DNA of 64,000 bases, taken from Sanderia malayensis (Eukaryota > Cnidaria > Scyphozoa > Semaeostomeae > Pelagiidae). The stretch is taken from positions 1,240,001 to 1,304,000 of the forward strand of contig RQOL01000772.1 in the NCBI GenBank assembly GCA_013076295.1, read 5' to 3'. How positions within the stretch are numbered: the stretch's first letter is position 1; every line of letters begins with the position of its first letter. Below, piece after piece: positions 34,901 through 46,663 of this stretch. A model generated the notes under the pieces. It was not told the DNA's origin and ran no database searches. It saw only the letters and a program-made list of their open reading frames with translations. Both the position numbers and the translations under genes were made by a program.

Positions 34901-37900
34901 AAAAATCTGGGTCCACGAACCATTAATCCTAGGGGGCTAGGAATTGTCTCATCGTGATCAGTGGGACCTATTTAGTATAATTCGACTCCTTGTGAGTCAT
35001 TTTTCAGTCTATTTCAAAAATTGATTTTTTCAGTAGCTACCTACTTCATGTATGATAGAGGGTTTAAATATCTATCCGCGGGAAATCTGGGTCCACGAAC
35101 CATTACTCCTAGGGAGCTGGGAATTGTCTCAACGTGATCAGTGGGACCTATTTAGTATAATTCGACTCCTTGTGAGTCATTTTTCAATCTATTTCAAAAC
35201 TTGATTTTTTCAGTAGCTACCTACTTCATGTATGATAGAAAGTTTAAATAGCTATCCGCGGGAAATCTGGGTCCACGAACCATTGCTCCTAGAGAGCTGG
35301 AAATTGTCTCAACGTGATCAGTAGGACCTATTTAGTATAATTCGACTCCTTGTGAGTCATTTTTCAATCTATTTCAAAACTTGATTTTTTCAGTACCTAC
35401 TTCATGTATGATAGAAAGTTTAAATAACTATCCGCGGGAAATCTGGGTCCACGAACCATTACTGCTAGAGAACTGGGAGTTGTCTCAAGGTGATCAGTGG
35501 GACCTATTTAGTATAATTCGACTCCTTGTGAGTCATTTTTCAGTCTATTTCAAAATTTGATTTTTTCAGTACCTACTTCATGCATGATAGAATGTTTAAA
35601 TAGCTATCCGCGAGAAATCTTCGAAGCTGTGGAAAATACAGAATTCAGAACAACAATACAAATCTGCGCCGTTGACCAATCGCCGAAAAACGCCGGATTT
35701 TCCATTCCTACTGTAATACTCCGGTATTTCTACTGGGTATCGTTACAGATTCGACTTCAGAGAACACACGAACTTTCTGCGTAACTTCAAAACCAATAAC
35801 TATATGTTCTACTTACAAAACTATATTTTCATAGACATGCAAATCTAGCGTGTACAACTGTCGTGAGCTTCGATGAGAGAACAACCAACTAATCACAGCG
35901 TGAACATTCCATTACACACGCGACACGACGGACGGGGGTAACACAAAACACAGAATATTAGTGTCTCTAAAGGTCTGGACCCTACATACTCCCCCACTAA
36001 AAAGAAGATAGGTATATCAGAAAAAGTAACGTTTTCAGCAAAGTCAGTAACTGTACAAAGTCAACGAATGTTCTTCCATTTCTTCCAATTCTGACGATTG
36101 ACTATCAAAAGTATCATAAAACAGCTAACACCACAAACGACGATCGTAATAAACAGCAACAGTAACAGGAAATGTTTTTTCTTGTTGGAGACATCTCGAG
36201 CTATCAACCAAACTAACATTTCATTGTCTAAACAGCAAAAACAGCATTATAAATGACGAAGCATTCTGATAAGTACGACGATAGGTACTGTTTATGGATG
36301 CGATCAGCGATCTGATTAGAATTAAAACCATGCAGTATAATAGTAGTTTCAATGTACAAGAATATAGATAATGCGAAGTTATATGACGATACAAGACGCG
36401 TTTTCCTTACGTTCTGACGGGTAGCGGTGAAGCGAAATTGTTCATTATCGGCCAGCGATAAGACAATGGTGGTACTGGAACGAACGGTATACGCGGAAAG
36501 TTGTATCTCGAGTCTATAAACGGCGGTCTAATGTAATTTGAATTGTTAAACATTATAGGATGACGATATGGAATAAAAGGTATACTATTTACAAGATTTG
36601 CTTGAGCATTACATTGCTGTCCAGGCGCAAAATAAGTTAATCGTTCGGGTGGACGACGAATACGCGTGGTATAATGAAAGTCGTTTAAATTCGGCATTTG
36701 ACGAGTCTCAACAGGTTGAGCATGTTCGTTTGGAGTAGACGCGGTAGACGGATCTTCCGGAGTTTCGAATTCGACGTTTTGTTCTGAGTTAGACGTACTT
36801 TCTGATACCGATTCAGATTCCGATTCAGCTTCAAGGGCAAGTTCGCAATTGTTTCCAGCGTTATCCGGGATACTTTCGTCTTCGGTAGCGTCTTCGGTAG
36901 CGTTTTCGGCAGCGTTTTCGGTAGAGTTGTCGGCAGCGTTTTCGGTAGCGTGTTCACGAGTTGAATCAGTAACGTTTCCATCTGAACGTGATTCGATATA
37001 TAAAAGGTCATCTTCATCTGAGGTATCGCTGTCGTCCGATTCTTGAAAAGGTCTGCGAGGCATTTGACGTTGTATCGGTCTTCGTGCTTGTCGCTGCGTA
37101 GGAGCATTGACTTCAACTGGCAGATCATTGCAAGGTAACAATAAGTTTCGATGCAGTACTCGGATAGGACCTTGTCCTGATTCGCGTTTAACTTCGTAAA
37201 CTGGAGATTGTGAATCTTTTCTACGTAAAACGATGTGTATTTCTTTCTCCCAGAATGAGCGCAGTTTCCCCGGACCACCTCTCTCCGACAAATTACGAAC
37301 GAGTACACGATCATTTGGCTGCAAGTCTATAGATTGAGGTTTCCTATCATAACGTTGTTTGTTTCTAGTAGCAGAGGCAAGAGCTCGTTTTCGGGCAATC
37401 TCGTATGCCTCAGACATCGCAGATTTCCATTTGCTGACGTATTCGGGGTAGCTGTGATTTTCTGTGGATTGATCAACGTTAAACATTAAATCGACGGGCA
37501 ATCGAGGATGACGTCCGAATAATAGATAGAAAGGCGAGTATCCTGTCGAATCGTGTCGAGTCGAGTTATACGCACTGACAACTTTGTGGATGTGGTCACT
37601 CCAAGCACTTTTGTATGATTCTGGCAACGTACGTAGCATAGCGAGTAAGGTTCGATTAAAGCGTTCCACCTGACCATTACCTTCAGGGTGGTAAGGCGTT
37701 GTTCGCGAGTGACGAATATTGCACATTTGTTGCAATTCAGTAAACAATTTGTTTTCAAACTCTCTTCCCTGATCGTGATGGATGGTTTTAGGGAAACCAA
37801 AGCGTAAAATGAAATCATTATACAGCTTGGTAGCAGCAGTTTTCGACGACTTATTTCTGGTAGGATACGCTTGTGCAAAGCGTGTGAAATGGTCCATGAT

Positions 37901-40900
37901 TACCAGTACGTATTCAAATCCTCCTTTACTGCGTTCTAGATGCAGAAAATCTATTGAGACCATTTCAAACGGAAATGTCGTTATAATCGGCTGAAGCGGA
38001 GCTTTCGCTTGAATTGTAGGCTTTCGTTGTTTAAGACATGTACACACATTTTTGACAAAATGCTCAATATCGGTTTGCATATACGGCCAATAAAATCGTT
38101 GACGACTGAGATCAAGTACACGGTCTGAACCTAAATGACCCATGTTTTCATGTAGTTCTGTGAATACCAGCCTATGGTACTTGTACGGGAGAACGATTTG
38201 TTTGATGTGACCATTGTTACGTACTAAAAGACCGTTTGAGAGAATCTCAAGCTTCTTATATTCATGCAATAACCGTTTCACTTTTGGCGATTCACGCGAA
38301 ACTTCTCGCGAGACTAGTTGACGATTTTCCTTAACATAGTTAATAACTCGACTTATCACTTGGTCATCTATCTGCGCTTGTACTAATTCGGCTATCGGAA
38401 TTCGGAAAGGCGAATTATCAGTGTTAGAATCAATGTCAATACTAATTGAGTCGGTAGTTAGGGAAGACACCCAATTTGAATCATTGTTTCCTATTAACAT
38501 GGCTGCAGAAGCTAAGGCTTGTCGATTTTCACACGTGGTTTCTTTTGTACATGATTCCATGTAGGATTCGAACGGTACACGAGACAATGTATCAGCATCA
38601 GCGTTGGCTTTCCCTGGACGGTACTTGATAGAGAAATTAAAGTCTGCAAGCTCACTCACCCAACGCAGTCCAGTCGCATTTAGTCTGGCTGAAGATAAAA
38701 CGTACGTTAGCGGATTGTTATCAGTATATACGACAAAAGAAGGAGCATAATAGAGATAGTCTCTAAATTGGTCGCAGACAGCCCACTTCAGTGCTAAAAA
38801 TTCCAATTTGCCTGAATGAAGGTTGTAGTTTTTTTCAGCAGGAGTAAGAGTTCGAGATCCGTATGCGATTACTTTGAGAACACCGTTTGGTTTTTGGTAC
38901 AATACAGCGCCTAAACCAGTCTGAGATGCATCAGTGTGTAACACGAACGGTTCGGTGAAATTAGGATACGCCAAAATAGGCGGATTTATCAGCTTTTCAA
39001 TTAGCGTATCTAGTATATTTTGGTGTTGTTCTGTCCACACAATCCGTTGTTGCGATGACAATTGTTGTTTTCCTTTAAGCTTGACTGATTGTGAATTTTG
39101 ATCTGCAGACAGAAGGTCATAAACAGGTTTTGCTATGCTAGAAAAGTTCTCAATATACCGTCGGTAATAACCCAGCAACCCTAAAAGTTTTCTGACGTCA
39201 CCAACAGTATTTGGCGTGGATTGCTGCAAGTTTAGAATTGGTTGAATACTTTCTGGGTCCAATTTATAACCATCTGCTGAGACCACCCGACCTAAGAATG
39301 TCACTTCTTTCTGGAAAAGCTTACATTTTTTCGGTTTTAATTTGACACCGTGCTCTCGTAGACGTTGAAATACTTTCTTTAGATTAGATACATGCTCTTC
39401 GAAGGTGCTGCTAAATACTATAATATCGTCTAAATATGGGATACATATCTCGTCCCGCAAATCTCCTAAGCAATTTTCGACAAAACGTTGAAAAGCTCCT
39501 GGTGCGTTCCGTAGACCAAATGGTATTCTGACCCATTCATACAGTCCCCAGGGCGTGATAAATGCAGTGAGATGCTGACTTTCATTACCGATATAGCCCT
39601 GATGGTAGGCCTTGCCCTGGTCTAACACAGAAAACCAGACATTGCCCCCTAAGTTATCTAAACTCTCTTGAATTCGAGGGATAGGATGTCTGTCTGGAAC
39701 AGTTTTGGCATTTAGAGCTCTGTAATCAACGCAAAGACGTAAACTTTGGTCTTTCTTCCGCACGCACACAACAGGAGAACTATAAGAAGATTTCGACTTT
39801 CTTATAAAGTTTTTGTTTAACATGTCCTCTATATATGCTTTCACTTCGGGATATAAGGGACGTGGTACAGCAACATAGTTTTTTTGAACAGGGATGTTAT
39901 CTGTAAGTTGAATATCCATATTTAAATCGGGTACAGATCCGATATCGTCCTCATTTCTGGAAAATACATCTTGCTCCTCGCATAAAAGGTTTAGTATCAA
40001 CTGTTTCTGATCATTATTAAGTGTAGGCAAGTCTACTTGGCGAATGTGTTCAGGTATTTCTCCCTCATAACACGTGTTTACACTGGTGTTTGGACTAGAA
40101 CTTCTCGACTTATTGTTTTCAAGATTTTCCTTCAATTCCACATCTAGGGGTGTTACTGATTGAACTAGTTCGATCTTTCCTAAGAGAGTTCTGCGTGGCA
40201 ACACAATGTCATGTTTAGAATTATTAGTGATTTCGATTTTTACTTTGCTCGAATTTCCTGATTTAATTGTAAATAGTTTCTCATATACACTGATTCCTGA
40301 AATTTGTTGTTCATTCGGTTCGAATAAAACAGGGATTTCCTTTCCTATAGGGCCATGATTCACCCTACACGGTACTTGCAATGTTTTACCACTTGGTATC
40401 ACGTGATTTCGTTTATTTGTTCTAATGTTACAAAGTTCAGTTTCAACATTCGATTTGATTAGATCGACCAAAGCAGTACAGTTTACAGAAGACACATCAG
40501 CAAAGGCACTTTTTAATTCATTACTTGATATACCGTTCTTTACAAATTCTTCAATAACATTGTAACCAATGAGAGGTAGGCCTACAGCCTCTTTTGCAAT
40601 CAAAAACGGCACCACGAGAGTTTCATTGTTTGTTATTGAAAAATCAATTTCACACCAGCCCAAATAAGGAATCTGTGTTCCATTAGCAGCAGTCAAATTT
40701 AGCTGAACATTTATCAACTCTGAAATGTCCTTCACGATCGCACTTGGGAAATTCTTGTTCATAAAGTCCTGAGAAACTATAGAAACTTGGGCCCCCGTGT
40801 CCCACAATGCTTTAAATGTTTTACCATTCAACTGACAAGTTATCACACAACGTTTTCCAACGAGATTAGTCATTTTAGAAGCTTTCTTTGGCGTTATATG

Positions 40901-43900
40901 ACTAACAAAAAAGTTTTCATTATTCTTACAAGGCGAAATTGAATCCGCAAATTGACTTTGTTTGGGCCTATTTTCTCGTTCACCGGTCACTCCGCGCCCT
41001 CCTGAAGCAACCGACTCTCGTTTCCCTGTGGTTGAAATTCAGCTTGGCATTGTGAACGAATATGTCCGATTTCTCCACAGTTAAAACAATGTTGGCAGTT
41101 CTGTCCACACCCCCGCGATTTGCATGCCCGACACCCGTATTGTTGAAATCGATTTCGATATCCACCACGACCACGGCCCCTGAAATTTTGAAAACGAGGG
41201 CCCCTGGGCGAATTGTAAGGCTGATATTGAGAGGAGTGGCTTTGAAAGCTTTGTTTCAAGGAAGCTATTTCTGATTTTAATTCCTGTACTTCCGCTTGGA
41301 GTTGCTTTGAATTTTCTGCCTGCATTTTTTGTTTTTCAACTTTTCCATTCATGTTTGCTTTGGGTGTCTGGTCCTCACCACGAGCGGTGTCAGCAAACGC
41401 AGCGTGCGCCATTGTGCTCTTTTGACGCTCAAAAGTTGAAAAATTTCCTTTGGCTTTCCTCTCCGCTTGAGTTGTCGCCAGCTCATTGACGTTGTGCATC
41501 AATTCCTCGTCTGTTATGCCAGTTTTCTTCAAAAGTGGGCGTAGATTTGTAATCAGCGTTTCGTCGCGTAATCCGGTTTCGACTGTCTTGAGAAACGTGT
41601 TCTGTACCAACTGTTTGCTGTATTCTGCAGATGTCTCCTCGGATTTCTCCTCGGTTGACGCAAAAAAAACTTTGTTGCGTGCATCCATTGCGCGTAATAA
41701 AAATTGTTGTGGCGTTTCTTTAGGTTTTTGGCAATTTGTTACGAGGCCTTGGTACAAGTCTGCGGCAGTTTTTTCTTGAAAGAAAACGCGCAGAATGGAT
41801 CTCAGTTTCGCGAGCGAGCGATCAGGCAAAGTTAAAACGTAGTTACGAAGGCTACTGTGTGGGGAAATACATTTTATTACGGCATCTACAATTTCTCTCT
41901 CTCGGTATCCCTTTTCTACCCCAGAGTCAATCTGGTGTATTAATGAAACGTAAGTTAGTTTATCTAACTGTCCAGGTTCTCCCACTTGCCCTGATATTTT
42001 GAATTCATGACGCAATGAAAAAGCATGCGTGTTATCGGATTTTGAAACTTGAGAATCTTCGATTTTATCATCTTTGTTTACAATATGAGGCCTCTTTACA
42101 GATTGTTTTTTCTCTTCTAAGGCTTTCATTACGTTATCAAGTTGTTCTTGATGGGATGTTTTCAAATCTAGTAACTGTTTTTCCAAATTGGCAATGGCCT
42201 GTTCATCGCGTTGGGAAGTTTCCTCAGAGTCAGACAAACGCGAAGCCGAAGGTGAAGGAGGGGGCGTATCTCTCATGAATACAATACAATCTCGTAAAAA
42301 CACAATTTCATTCATATTTGGCTCGGTTAGTTTATTTTCAACAGTATGTCGGATTATTTTGATCACGTTTAGTTTACGTTTTCCCTCGACGGTTTCCTCA
42401 ATTTTTAGAAAATTTACAAGCTGAACGAGTTTTTCGAGACGTGCTTCACACAACAGGGAGTCAAGCTCTAACTGCAACGCCTCCATCTCCATTTCTTGTT
42501 CTTCTTCCATGTCTTAATGCCAATATTTCACAATCACAATAAGAGGAGATCACAATCAATAAACAGAATATAACCCCTATCCTTCCCCTCAGACAAAAGC
42601 ATAGGTAATAAACGAGAAAAATAACGACTTAGCTCCACAGATCACATCCACTTCCAGGATCTGTCCAATCGAGGAACGTTGAGAAAACGACAGGCGTTAG
42701 GCTCGAATTTCACACTGGCCACCATTGTAATACTCCGGTATTTCTACTGGGTATCGTTACAGATTCGACTTCAGAGAACACACGAACTTTCTGCGTAACT
42801 TCAAAACCAATAACTATATGTTCTACTTACAAAACTATATTTTCATAGACATGCAAATCTAGCGTGTACAACTGTCGTGAGCTTCGATGAGAGAACAACC
42901 AACTAATCACAGCGTGAACATTCCATTACACACGCGACACGACGGACGGGGGTAACACAAAACACAGAATATTAGTGTCTCTAAAGGTCTGGACCCTACA
43001 CTACAATTTGATTGGGTCCGCCAACTTCTTGGCGGAGCAGACCACAGTTTTGACCGTGAGAAAATAAGTCCCTCTTCGGAGTTGTCCAACAAACGTACCG
43101 CAGGGACGCAATGCAGTGAGTCTAGCTTGTATTTGTGACGAATTCTATTACGTAAAGAATGATCCAGCGCCATACCCAGAAACTTAGTACTGCGCAGGTC
43201 TGCCCACCTATGCATTTAGAATCCATTTTACGTAGAATTCGAAACAAAAAATGACTTACCTCTTGAGGTTGTTTGTATTTTTTCATAACCAGCCCAGTTT
43301 CACAGTCGACAAAACAGACAGAATCACCACCACATGTGGCACATATATTCGTTGTATCACCTTAAAAATGATAAATCAGCCTAAATTAACATGCATTACC
43401 TCCTCAACAACTCATTTTACGGGGGGAGTGGTGAAGATGAACCTCTCTCGGAATTCAATCAATCTATCAATTGACTTATTGAATACCTATTAGCATCGTA
43501 TTAGAATGACCATACCAGTTACAACAGTTACAAGTCAGAATAAAATGGCATTTTCCTTTGGAAATACCGTAAATCCTCGAATAAGCCCCCACCTCCAAAT
43601 AAGCCCCCATGCTGATAATCATTTGCAAGGATATTGAGCCCAATTTCCAGACATTGAAGTTGTTTAGTGAATGTATTGCAAGTAACAGCAAGTTTAAACC
43701 AATAACTTCATTTATTGGCTGCATCGTATAGCTTTTATTTTGCTTAATTATGAACAATAATCTTCATTGCAAATAAGCCCCCGCGGGCTTATTCGAGGAT
43801 TTACGGTAGTCAGAGTTGATAACAGTTACCAATGACCTGAGCAAATAATCCAAGAGGAGAATATCGTGTAAGCTGCTATACCTGGGTTTTCAGGATCGGG

Positions 43901-46663
43901 CTCGAATTCGCACATCCAAACTTTCGTTTCCCAATCTTTCGGATCGTTGTTCAAAGAATGCGTTTGCAAAAGATGCGTCAACTGATATTTTTTGTCGTCT
44001 TTTTCATCCTCAACCTGACCGGCAATGAATAAAAAAACGCATTCGTTATACAAAATTGAAAATGACAACAAATTCATCCAAAGAATTGAATTACTAAAAT
44101 CATAATCATTTTATTGATATGACATTTTTATTAACTTATCACATTAAATTTACGAGGTCAAATGTTATGGCAAATGCCAGTGGTAGCGAACTATCAGGAG
44201 AATTGTCCGTAACTTTCAAAATAATTGTGTACCAAATGTTCAAAAGGTCTCAAAGTGATCAGAAGACTGGAATTAACAGGAATGGTCCTTTTTAGCAACT
44301 TTACTGAAGCAATGCTCAAATTTTACCTCGTTGACTTGGCATTCTGCAGATTTCATCCGCTTTTCAACAACGTTTTCCACACCATCAACATTATCATTTT
44401 CTTCTTTTGGTCTTTTCTCTCCAAACTCAGGCTGTCTGTTATCTGTCATGTGATGATAAAGATGATAAGAACTATTATCATACTCAAAACAATTGATGTG
44501 GCTTTATTGACAATTAAAGCATTATTTCATGCAAAAGAAAAGGTGACAAGGGTGAGAAATAATCTGAAGGTGATAAGATAGCATCATTGCGTATATTTTC
44601 CAAACCTTGAAAATTCAATTTCTCTTTTTGGCTTGAAATGAAATCAGGCATGTCTAGCTTAACCATAGCTTCCAGCTGAGACAAAAATAATCACAAACCT
44701 ATTACTATGTTAGCCAATTAAGTAGCAAAACTATGAGGGGTGTGGGAGCATGCCAAAAAGTAGGGGCACTGCAATAGAAGGGGTAATTGAGAAGCACACC
44801 CACTGGAGCTTGTTTTTGGCTTCGTTTGGCTGTTGAGTGCAACAGCCTGACAAATCTGTTAGTCAAGTTTATTTGGGACAATGAAAAGGATTAAAATGGA
44901 GATGAAAATGGAATAATAATGTAACATGTTGAATGTCAAGAGCGGCTTCTTCTAATGCAAAAAAATTCATGCTTCATGCTGAGCAGAAAAGTGGGGGAGG
45001 GGCAAATGCCTTCCCGACGCCTCACCTCCATGCCACTAAAGACTACATAAGATCATGTGTGCTACAGCTACCAACATCACAGCTTTACCTTATATTCCCT
45101 GTATCCCTTCAGAACTTCAGGTCCACACATTATTCTTTTCTGCAAATGGAATCACAAAGTTTGTTAGCCCAAAGTTGATTTCTCTCTTAAACTAAGCGAA
45201 GAAGTTTGAACAAGAGACATTGTTTTGCATGTTTTTGCATGATACTATCAGGTAAATAATGGTATTACACAAAAATGCATAAAACATGTTCTATACAAAT
45301 ACCTTTGCCAGATTTAAGACTTTCCCCTCAAACTTCTGAAGCATATCCTCATCATTGAAGTCCATATTTAAGTAAATCTTATGCACATCACTTGATCTAA
45401 AAAGTTCCCTCAACTACAAGGTAAAAGATGGATGTTTATTGATACTCTAATTCTAAACAGCGCTACAATGCTACAATAATCAAAGCTACAATGGAACCTC
45501 CATATAATGGAACCTAAGGTGTAAATGATCTTGTCCGTAAGGTATCGGTTCAATGGGGGGTTTGAAAAATGTTGGGACAAAAATATTTGTCTTTTCTTCA
45601 CAGGTGCCTGCTGTGTCAATTCGTTAATAGTGGTTCTAATACCTTGAACGAAATATGAGCCAATAACATTCCAATGTAATCTAGGAACATTATGAAAAAG
45701 CATTTACCTTGCCTGCCAGTAAAGCATTCAATCTACCAATGGCTTCTCGCATCAAATCGACATCCTAGAAAATAAAAAAGATATTCACAATAAAATGAAA
45801 AAGCCACAGAAAAATGACTCAGCTAAAGAGAGACATGACTCTATAGAGATTTCTGGTCACACACAGTGATCCACTTCATTAACAAAATCACAAAATAAAC
45901 AAAACAATATACCCACTTTTCCATCAAGGCTTTTCAGTTTGGTTAAAATTGATACCAGCTTGTATCTGTCTGACACTTGGATGAGACTGTTGCCAAATAT
46001 GTTCAAATGGTGTAATTCAGAAAAGAAAGCAAGTTCATTGACACTCTTCAAGTTGTTTTTGGCACAGTTCAAAGTTTTCAGTGATTTGTGTGCACAAGAG
46101 ATCGGAATGACCAATAGCTTGTTGTCACTTATATCAAGTTCTTCGAGGTTTCGGAGTTTTTCAAAAAAATCTGAAGAAAGCTTCTTGATGTTTCTGTCTT
46201 TTACACTGTGAATAAATAAAAACAATAAATAAAATGCAAGCGTGACTCTCCTCGGGATGACAATGATGACGTAATTTTGGTGTGAAAGGGGGCGTGAATC
46301 GTGTTGAACTCGTGTCTGCTTGATAGGTTATTCTTGTAAATGATGTAAAATATTTTTCATACAACCTGGCAAATTAATTACTAAAAAAATACAATTAACT
46401 AGCTGACGATAGTTGAGAGAAAGTAGCTTGACGAGCTCAAATACACGTGTGGTCTGCCAACTTAGAAAATTTGGCCTAGCTTGCCTTAACTTCTCGACCA
46501 TCTCGTATTTCTCGCAGCCGCATTGCTTCAGCGCCATGTCTGCATCGAAAACTCCCTCAGCAAGATTTTCCAACGTTGCATCTTCAGATTTGATAACGGA
46601 TTTGGCTTCTAACATTTCTATATCTGGTTTTTCTTCCTTAATGTCTTCCACAACGGACTCCAT
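31923..46663 (-). CDS. LRWD1: LRWD1 (ORCA) orthologue: leucine-rich repeats plus WD40
   Basis: Known orthologues bind the origin recognition complex and heterochromatin marks. Eighteen exons (minus, 5' to 3'): 46491-46663, 45917-46205, 45708-45764, 45303-45413, 45089-45139, 44606-44675, 44327-44442, 43882-44014, 43260-43360, 34573-34660, 34330-34452, 34027-34090, 33467-33601, 33260-33342, 33021-33082, 32427-32502, 32168-32295, 31923-32051. All phases close, giving about 662 residues (human about 647). N-terminal LRRs include [18 protein letters not shown] and [14 protein letters not shown]. An acidic/basic linker ([11 protein letters not shown]) follows, then WD repeats: [62 protein letters not shown], with terminal [15 protein letters not shown]. 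The 8.6-kb intron 34661-43259 holds a retrotransposon of about 7.3 kb. The exon 1 donor (GAGAA|GTTAAG) was chosen because it alone gives the right phase. Confidence 0.96.
34207..34264. repeat. perfect 26-bp inverted repeat with 6-base loop
   Basis: Arms 34207-34232 and 34239-34264 are exactly complementary (left arm begins CTGTATGCTTAACCGCTGAT); loop TTGTGT. It lies in an LRWD1 intron between exons 34027-34090 and 34330-34452. No target duplication or coding content was noted. Confidence 0.9.
34741..35625 (+). repeat. 180/176-bp tandem array
   Basis: The anchor CTATCCGCG occurs at 34892, 35072, 35252, 35428 and 35604 (spacings 180, 180, 176, 176). Units share CGTGATCAGTGGGACCTATT and CGACTCCTTGTGAGTCATTT. 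A much more diverged unit precedes the array (34741-34891). A similar diverged sequence occurs near 44190-44290 in another intron of the same gene. Minisatellite/satellite-like; no coding content. Confidence 0.9.
35712..35986 (-). repeat. 3' LTR of Ty3/gypsy-type element
   Basis: 275 bp, reading TGTAATACTCCGG...GGACCCTACA on the plus strand (TG...CA ends), and indistinguishable by eye from 42726-43000. Immediately inside is a polypurine tract (AGTGGGGGAGTA on the minus strand), which marks this as the 3' LTR. Confidence 0.93.
36407..40990 (-). CDS. pol: LTR retrotransposon Pol polyprotein (PR-RT-RNaseH-IN)
   Basis: About 1527 residues in order: aspartic protease ([10 protein letters not shown], residues about 60-70), reverse transcriptase with catalytic [10 protein letters not shown] (about 530), RNase H ([16 protein letters not shown]), integrase zinc-binding region ([12 protein letters not shown]...CTCLKQRKP), integrase DDE core ([35 protein letters not shown]), then a GPY/F-like module ([16 protein letters not shown]). 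The order RT before integrase assigns it to Ty3/gypsy. The tail is acidic and holds a coding 12-bp repeat ([14 protein letters not shown], 36890-36955). The frame differs from gag and overlaps it by 4 bases; there is no ATG at the overlap, so frameshifting or reinitiation is likely. No inactivating mutation seen. Confidence 0.95.
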   Translation of the reverse strand: MTGERENRPKQSQFADSISPCKNNENFFVSHITPKKASKMTNLVGKRCVITCQLNGKTFKALWDTGAQVSIVSQDFMNKNFPSAIVKDISELINVQLNLTAANGTQIPYLGWCEIDFSITNNETLVVPFLIAKEAVGLPLIGYNVIEEFVKNGISSNELKSAFADVSSVNCTALVDLIKSNVETELCNIRTNKRNHVIPSGKTLQVPCRVNHGPIGKEIPVLFEPNEQQISGISVYEKLFTIKSGNSSKVKIEITNNSKHDIVLPRRTLLGKIELVQSVTPLDVELKENLENNKSRSSSPNTSVNTCYEGEIPEHIRQVDLPTLNNDQKQLILNLLCEEQDVFSRNEDDIGSVPDLNMDIQLTDNIPVQKNYVAVPRPLYPEVKAYIEDMLNKNFIRKSKSSYSSPVVCVRKKDQSLRLCVDYRALNAKTVPDRHPIPRIQESLDNLGGNVWFSVLDQGKAYHQGYIGNESQHLTAFITPWGLYEWVRIPFGLRNAPGAFQRFVENCLGDLRDEICIPYLDDIIVFSSTFEEHVSNLKKVFQRLREHGVKLKPKKCKLFQKEVTFLGRVVSADGYKLDPESIQPILNLQQSTPNTVGDVRKLLGLLGYYRRYIENFSSIAKPVYDLLSADQNSQSVKLKGKQQLSSQQRIVWTEQHQNILDTLIEKLINPPILAYPNFTEPFVLHTDASQTGLGAVLYQKPNGVLKVIAYGSRTLTPAEKNYNLHSGKLEFLALKWAVCDQFRDYLYYAPSFVVYTDNNPLTYVLSSARLNATGLRWVSELADFNFSIKYRPGKANADADTLSRVPFESYMESCTKETTCENRQALASAAMLIGNNDSNWVSSLTTDSISIDIDSNTDNSPFRIPIAELVQAQIDDQVISRVINYVKENRQLVSREVSRESPKVKRLLHEYKKLEILSNGLLVRNNGHIKQIVLPYKYHRLVFTELHENMGHLGSDRVLDLSRQRFYWPYMQTDIEHFVKNVCTCLKQRKPTIQAKAPLQPIITTFPFEMVSIDFLHLERSKGGFEYVLVIMDHFTRFAQAYPTRNKSSKTAATKLYNDFILRFGFPKTIHHDQGREFENKLFTELQQMCNIRHSRTTPYHPEGNGQVERFNRTLLAMLRTLPESYKSAWSDHIHKVVSAYNSTRHDSTGYSPFYLLFGRHPRLPVDLMFNVDQSTENHSYPEYVSKWKSAMSEAYEIARKRALASATRNKQRYDRKPQSIDLQPNDRVLVRNLSERGGPGKLRSFWEKEIHIVLRRKDSQSPVYEVKRESGQGPIRVLHRNLLLPCNDLPVEVNAPTQRQARRPIQRQMPRRPFQESDDSDTSDEDDLLYIESRSDGNVTDSTREHATENAADNSTENAAENATEDATEDESIPDNAGNNCELALEAESESESVSESTSNSEQNVEFETPEDPSTASTPNEHAQPVETRQMPNLNDFHYTTRIRRPPERLTYFAPGQQCNAQANLVNSIPFIPYRHPIMFNNSNYIRPPFIDSRYNFPRIPFVPVPPLSYRWPIMNNFASPLPVRT
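40987..42510 (-). CDS. gag: LTR retrotransposon Gag
   Basis: 507 residues beginning [20 protein letters not shown]. There is a capsid-like central region (e.g. [20 protein letters not shown]), a Gln/Lys coiled segment, an Arg/Gly-rich stretch ([16 protein letters not shown]) and one C-x2-C-x4-H-x4-C zinc knuckle ([14 protein letters not shown]) preceded by extra Cys residues ([16 protein letters not shown]). It packages the element RNA. It ends at TGA overlapping the beginning of the pol frame. Confidence 0.93.
   Translation of the reverse strand: MEEEQEMEMEALQLELDSLLCEARLEKLVQLVNFLKIEETVEGKRKLNVIKIIRHTVENKLTEPNMNEIVFLRDCIVFMRDTPPPSPSASRLSDSEETSQRDEQAIANLEKQLLDLKTSHQEQLDNVMKALEEKKQSVKRPHIVNKDDKIEDSQVSKSDNTHAFSLRHEFKISGQVGEPGQLDKLTYVSLIHQIDSGVEKGYREREIVDAVIKCISPHSSLRNYVLTLPDRSLAKLRSILRVFFQEKTAADLYQGLVTNCQKPKETPQQFLLRAMDARNKVFFASTEEKSEETSAEYSKQLVQNTFLKTVETGLRDETLITNLRPLLKKTGITDEELMHNVNELATTQAERKAKGNFSTFERQKSTMAHAAFADTARGEDQTPKANMNGKVEKQKMQAENSKQLQAEVQELKSEIASLKQSFQSHSSQYQPYNSPRGPRFQNFRGRGRGGYRNRFQQYGCRACKSRGCGQNCQHCFNCGEIGHIRSQCQAEFQPQGNESRLLQEGAE
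42726..43000 (-). repeat. 5' LTR of Ty3/gypsy-type element
   Basis: 275 bp, same sequence as 35712-35986 by eye. It holds the promoter of the element. The adjoining minus-strand ATGGTGGCCAGTGTG is the probable primer-binding site. The right flank CTAC (43001-43004) is the target duplication. Confidence 0.93.
43567..43806. mobile_element. 240-bp MITE with 22-bp TIRs and TA flanks
   Basis: It starts CCGTAAATCCTCGAATAAGC and ends with the exact reverse complement of the first 22 bases. TA lies on both sides (43565-43566 and 43807-43808), suggesting a Tc1/mariner-type target duplication. The interior repeats the AAATAAGCCCCC word. Non-coding, in the LRWD1 intron between exons 43260-43360 and 43882-44014. 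Confidence 0.85.

Larger units (their letters stand above)
35712..43000 (-). mobile_element. complete Ty3/gypsy-type LTR retrotransposon inside an LRWD1 intron
   Basis: A 7.3-kb element in the same orientation as LRWD1, flanked by the 4-bp target duplication CTAC (35708-35711 and 43001-43004). It has LTR, a TGG-starting primer-binding site one base from the 5' LTR (TGGTGGCCAGTGTG on the minus strand), gag, pol, polypurine tract and LTR. The two LTRs appear identical and both ORFs are open, so insertion is very recent and the element may still be mobile. It carries no envelope ORF and no recognisable chromodomain. Confidence 0.95.
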
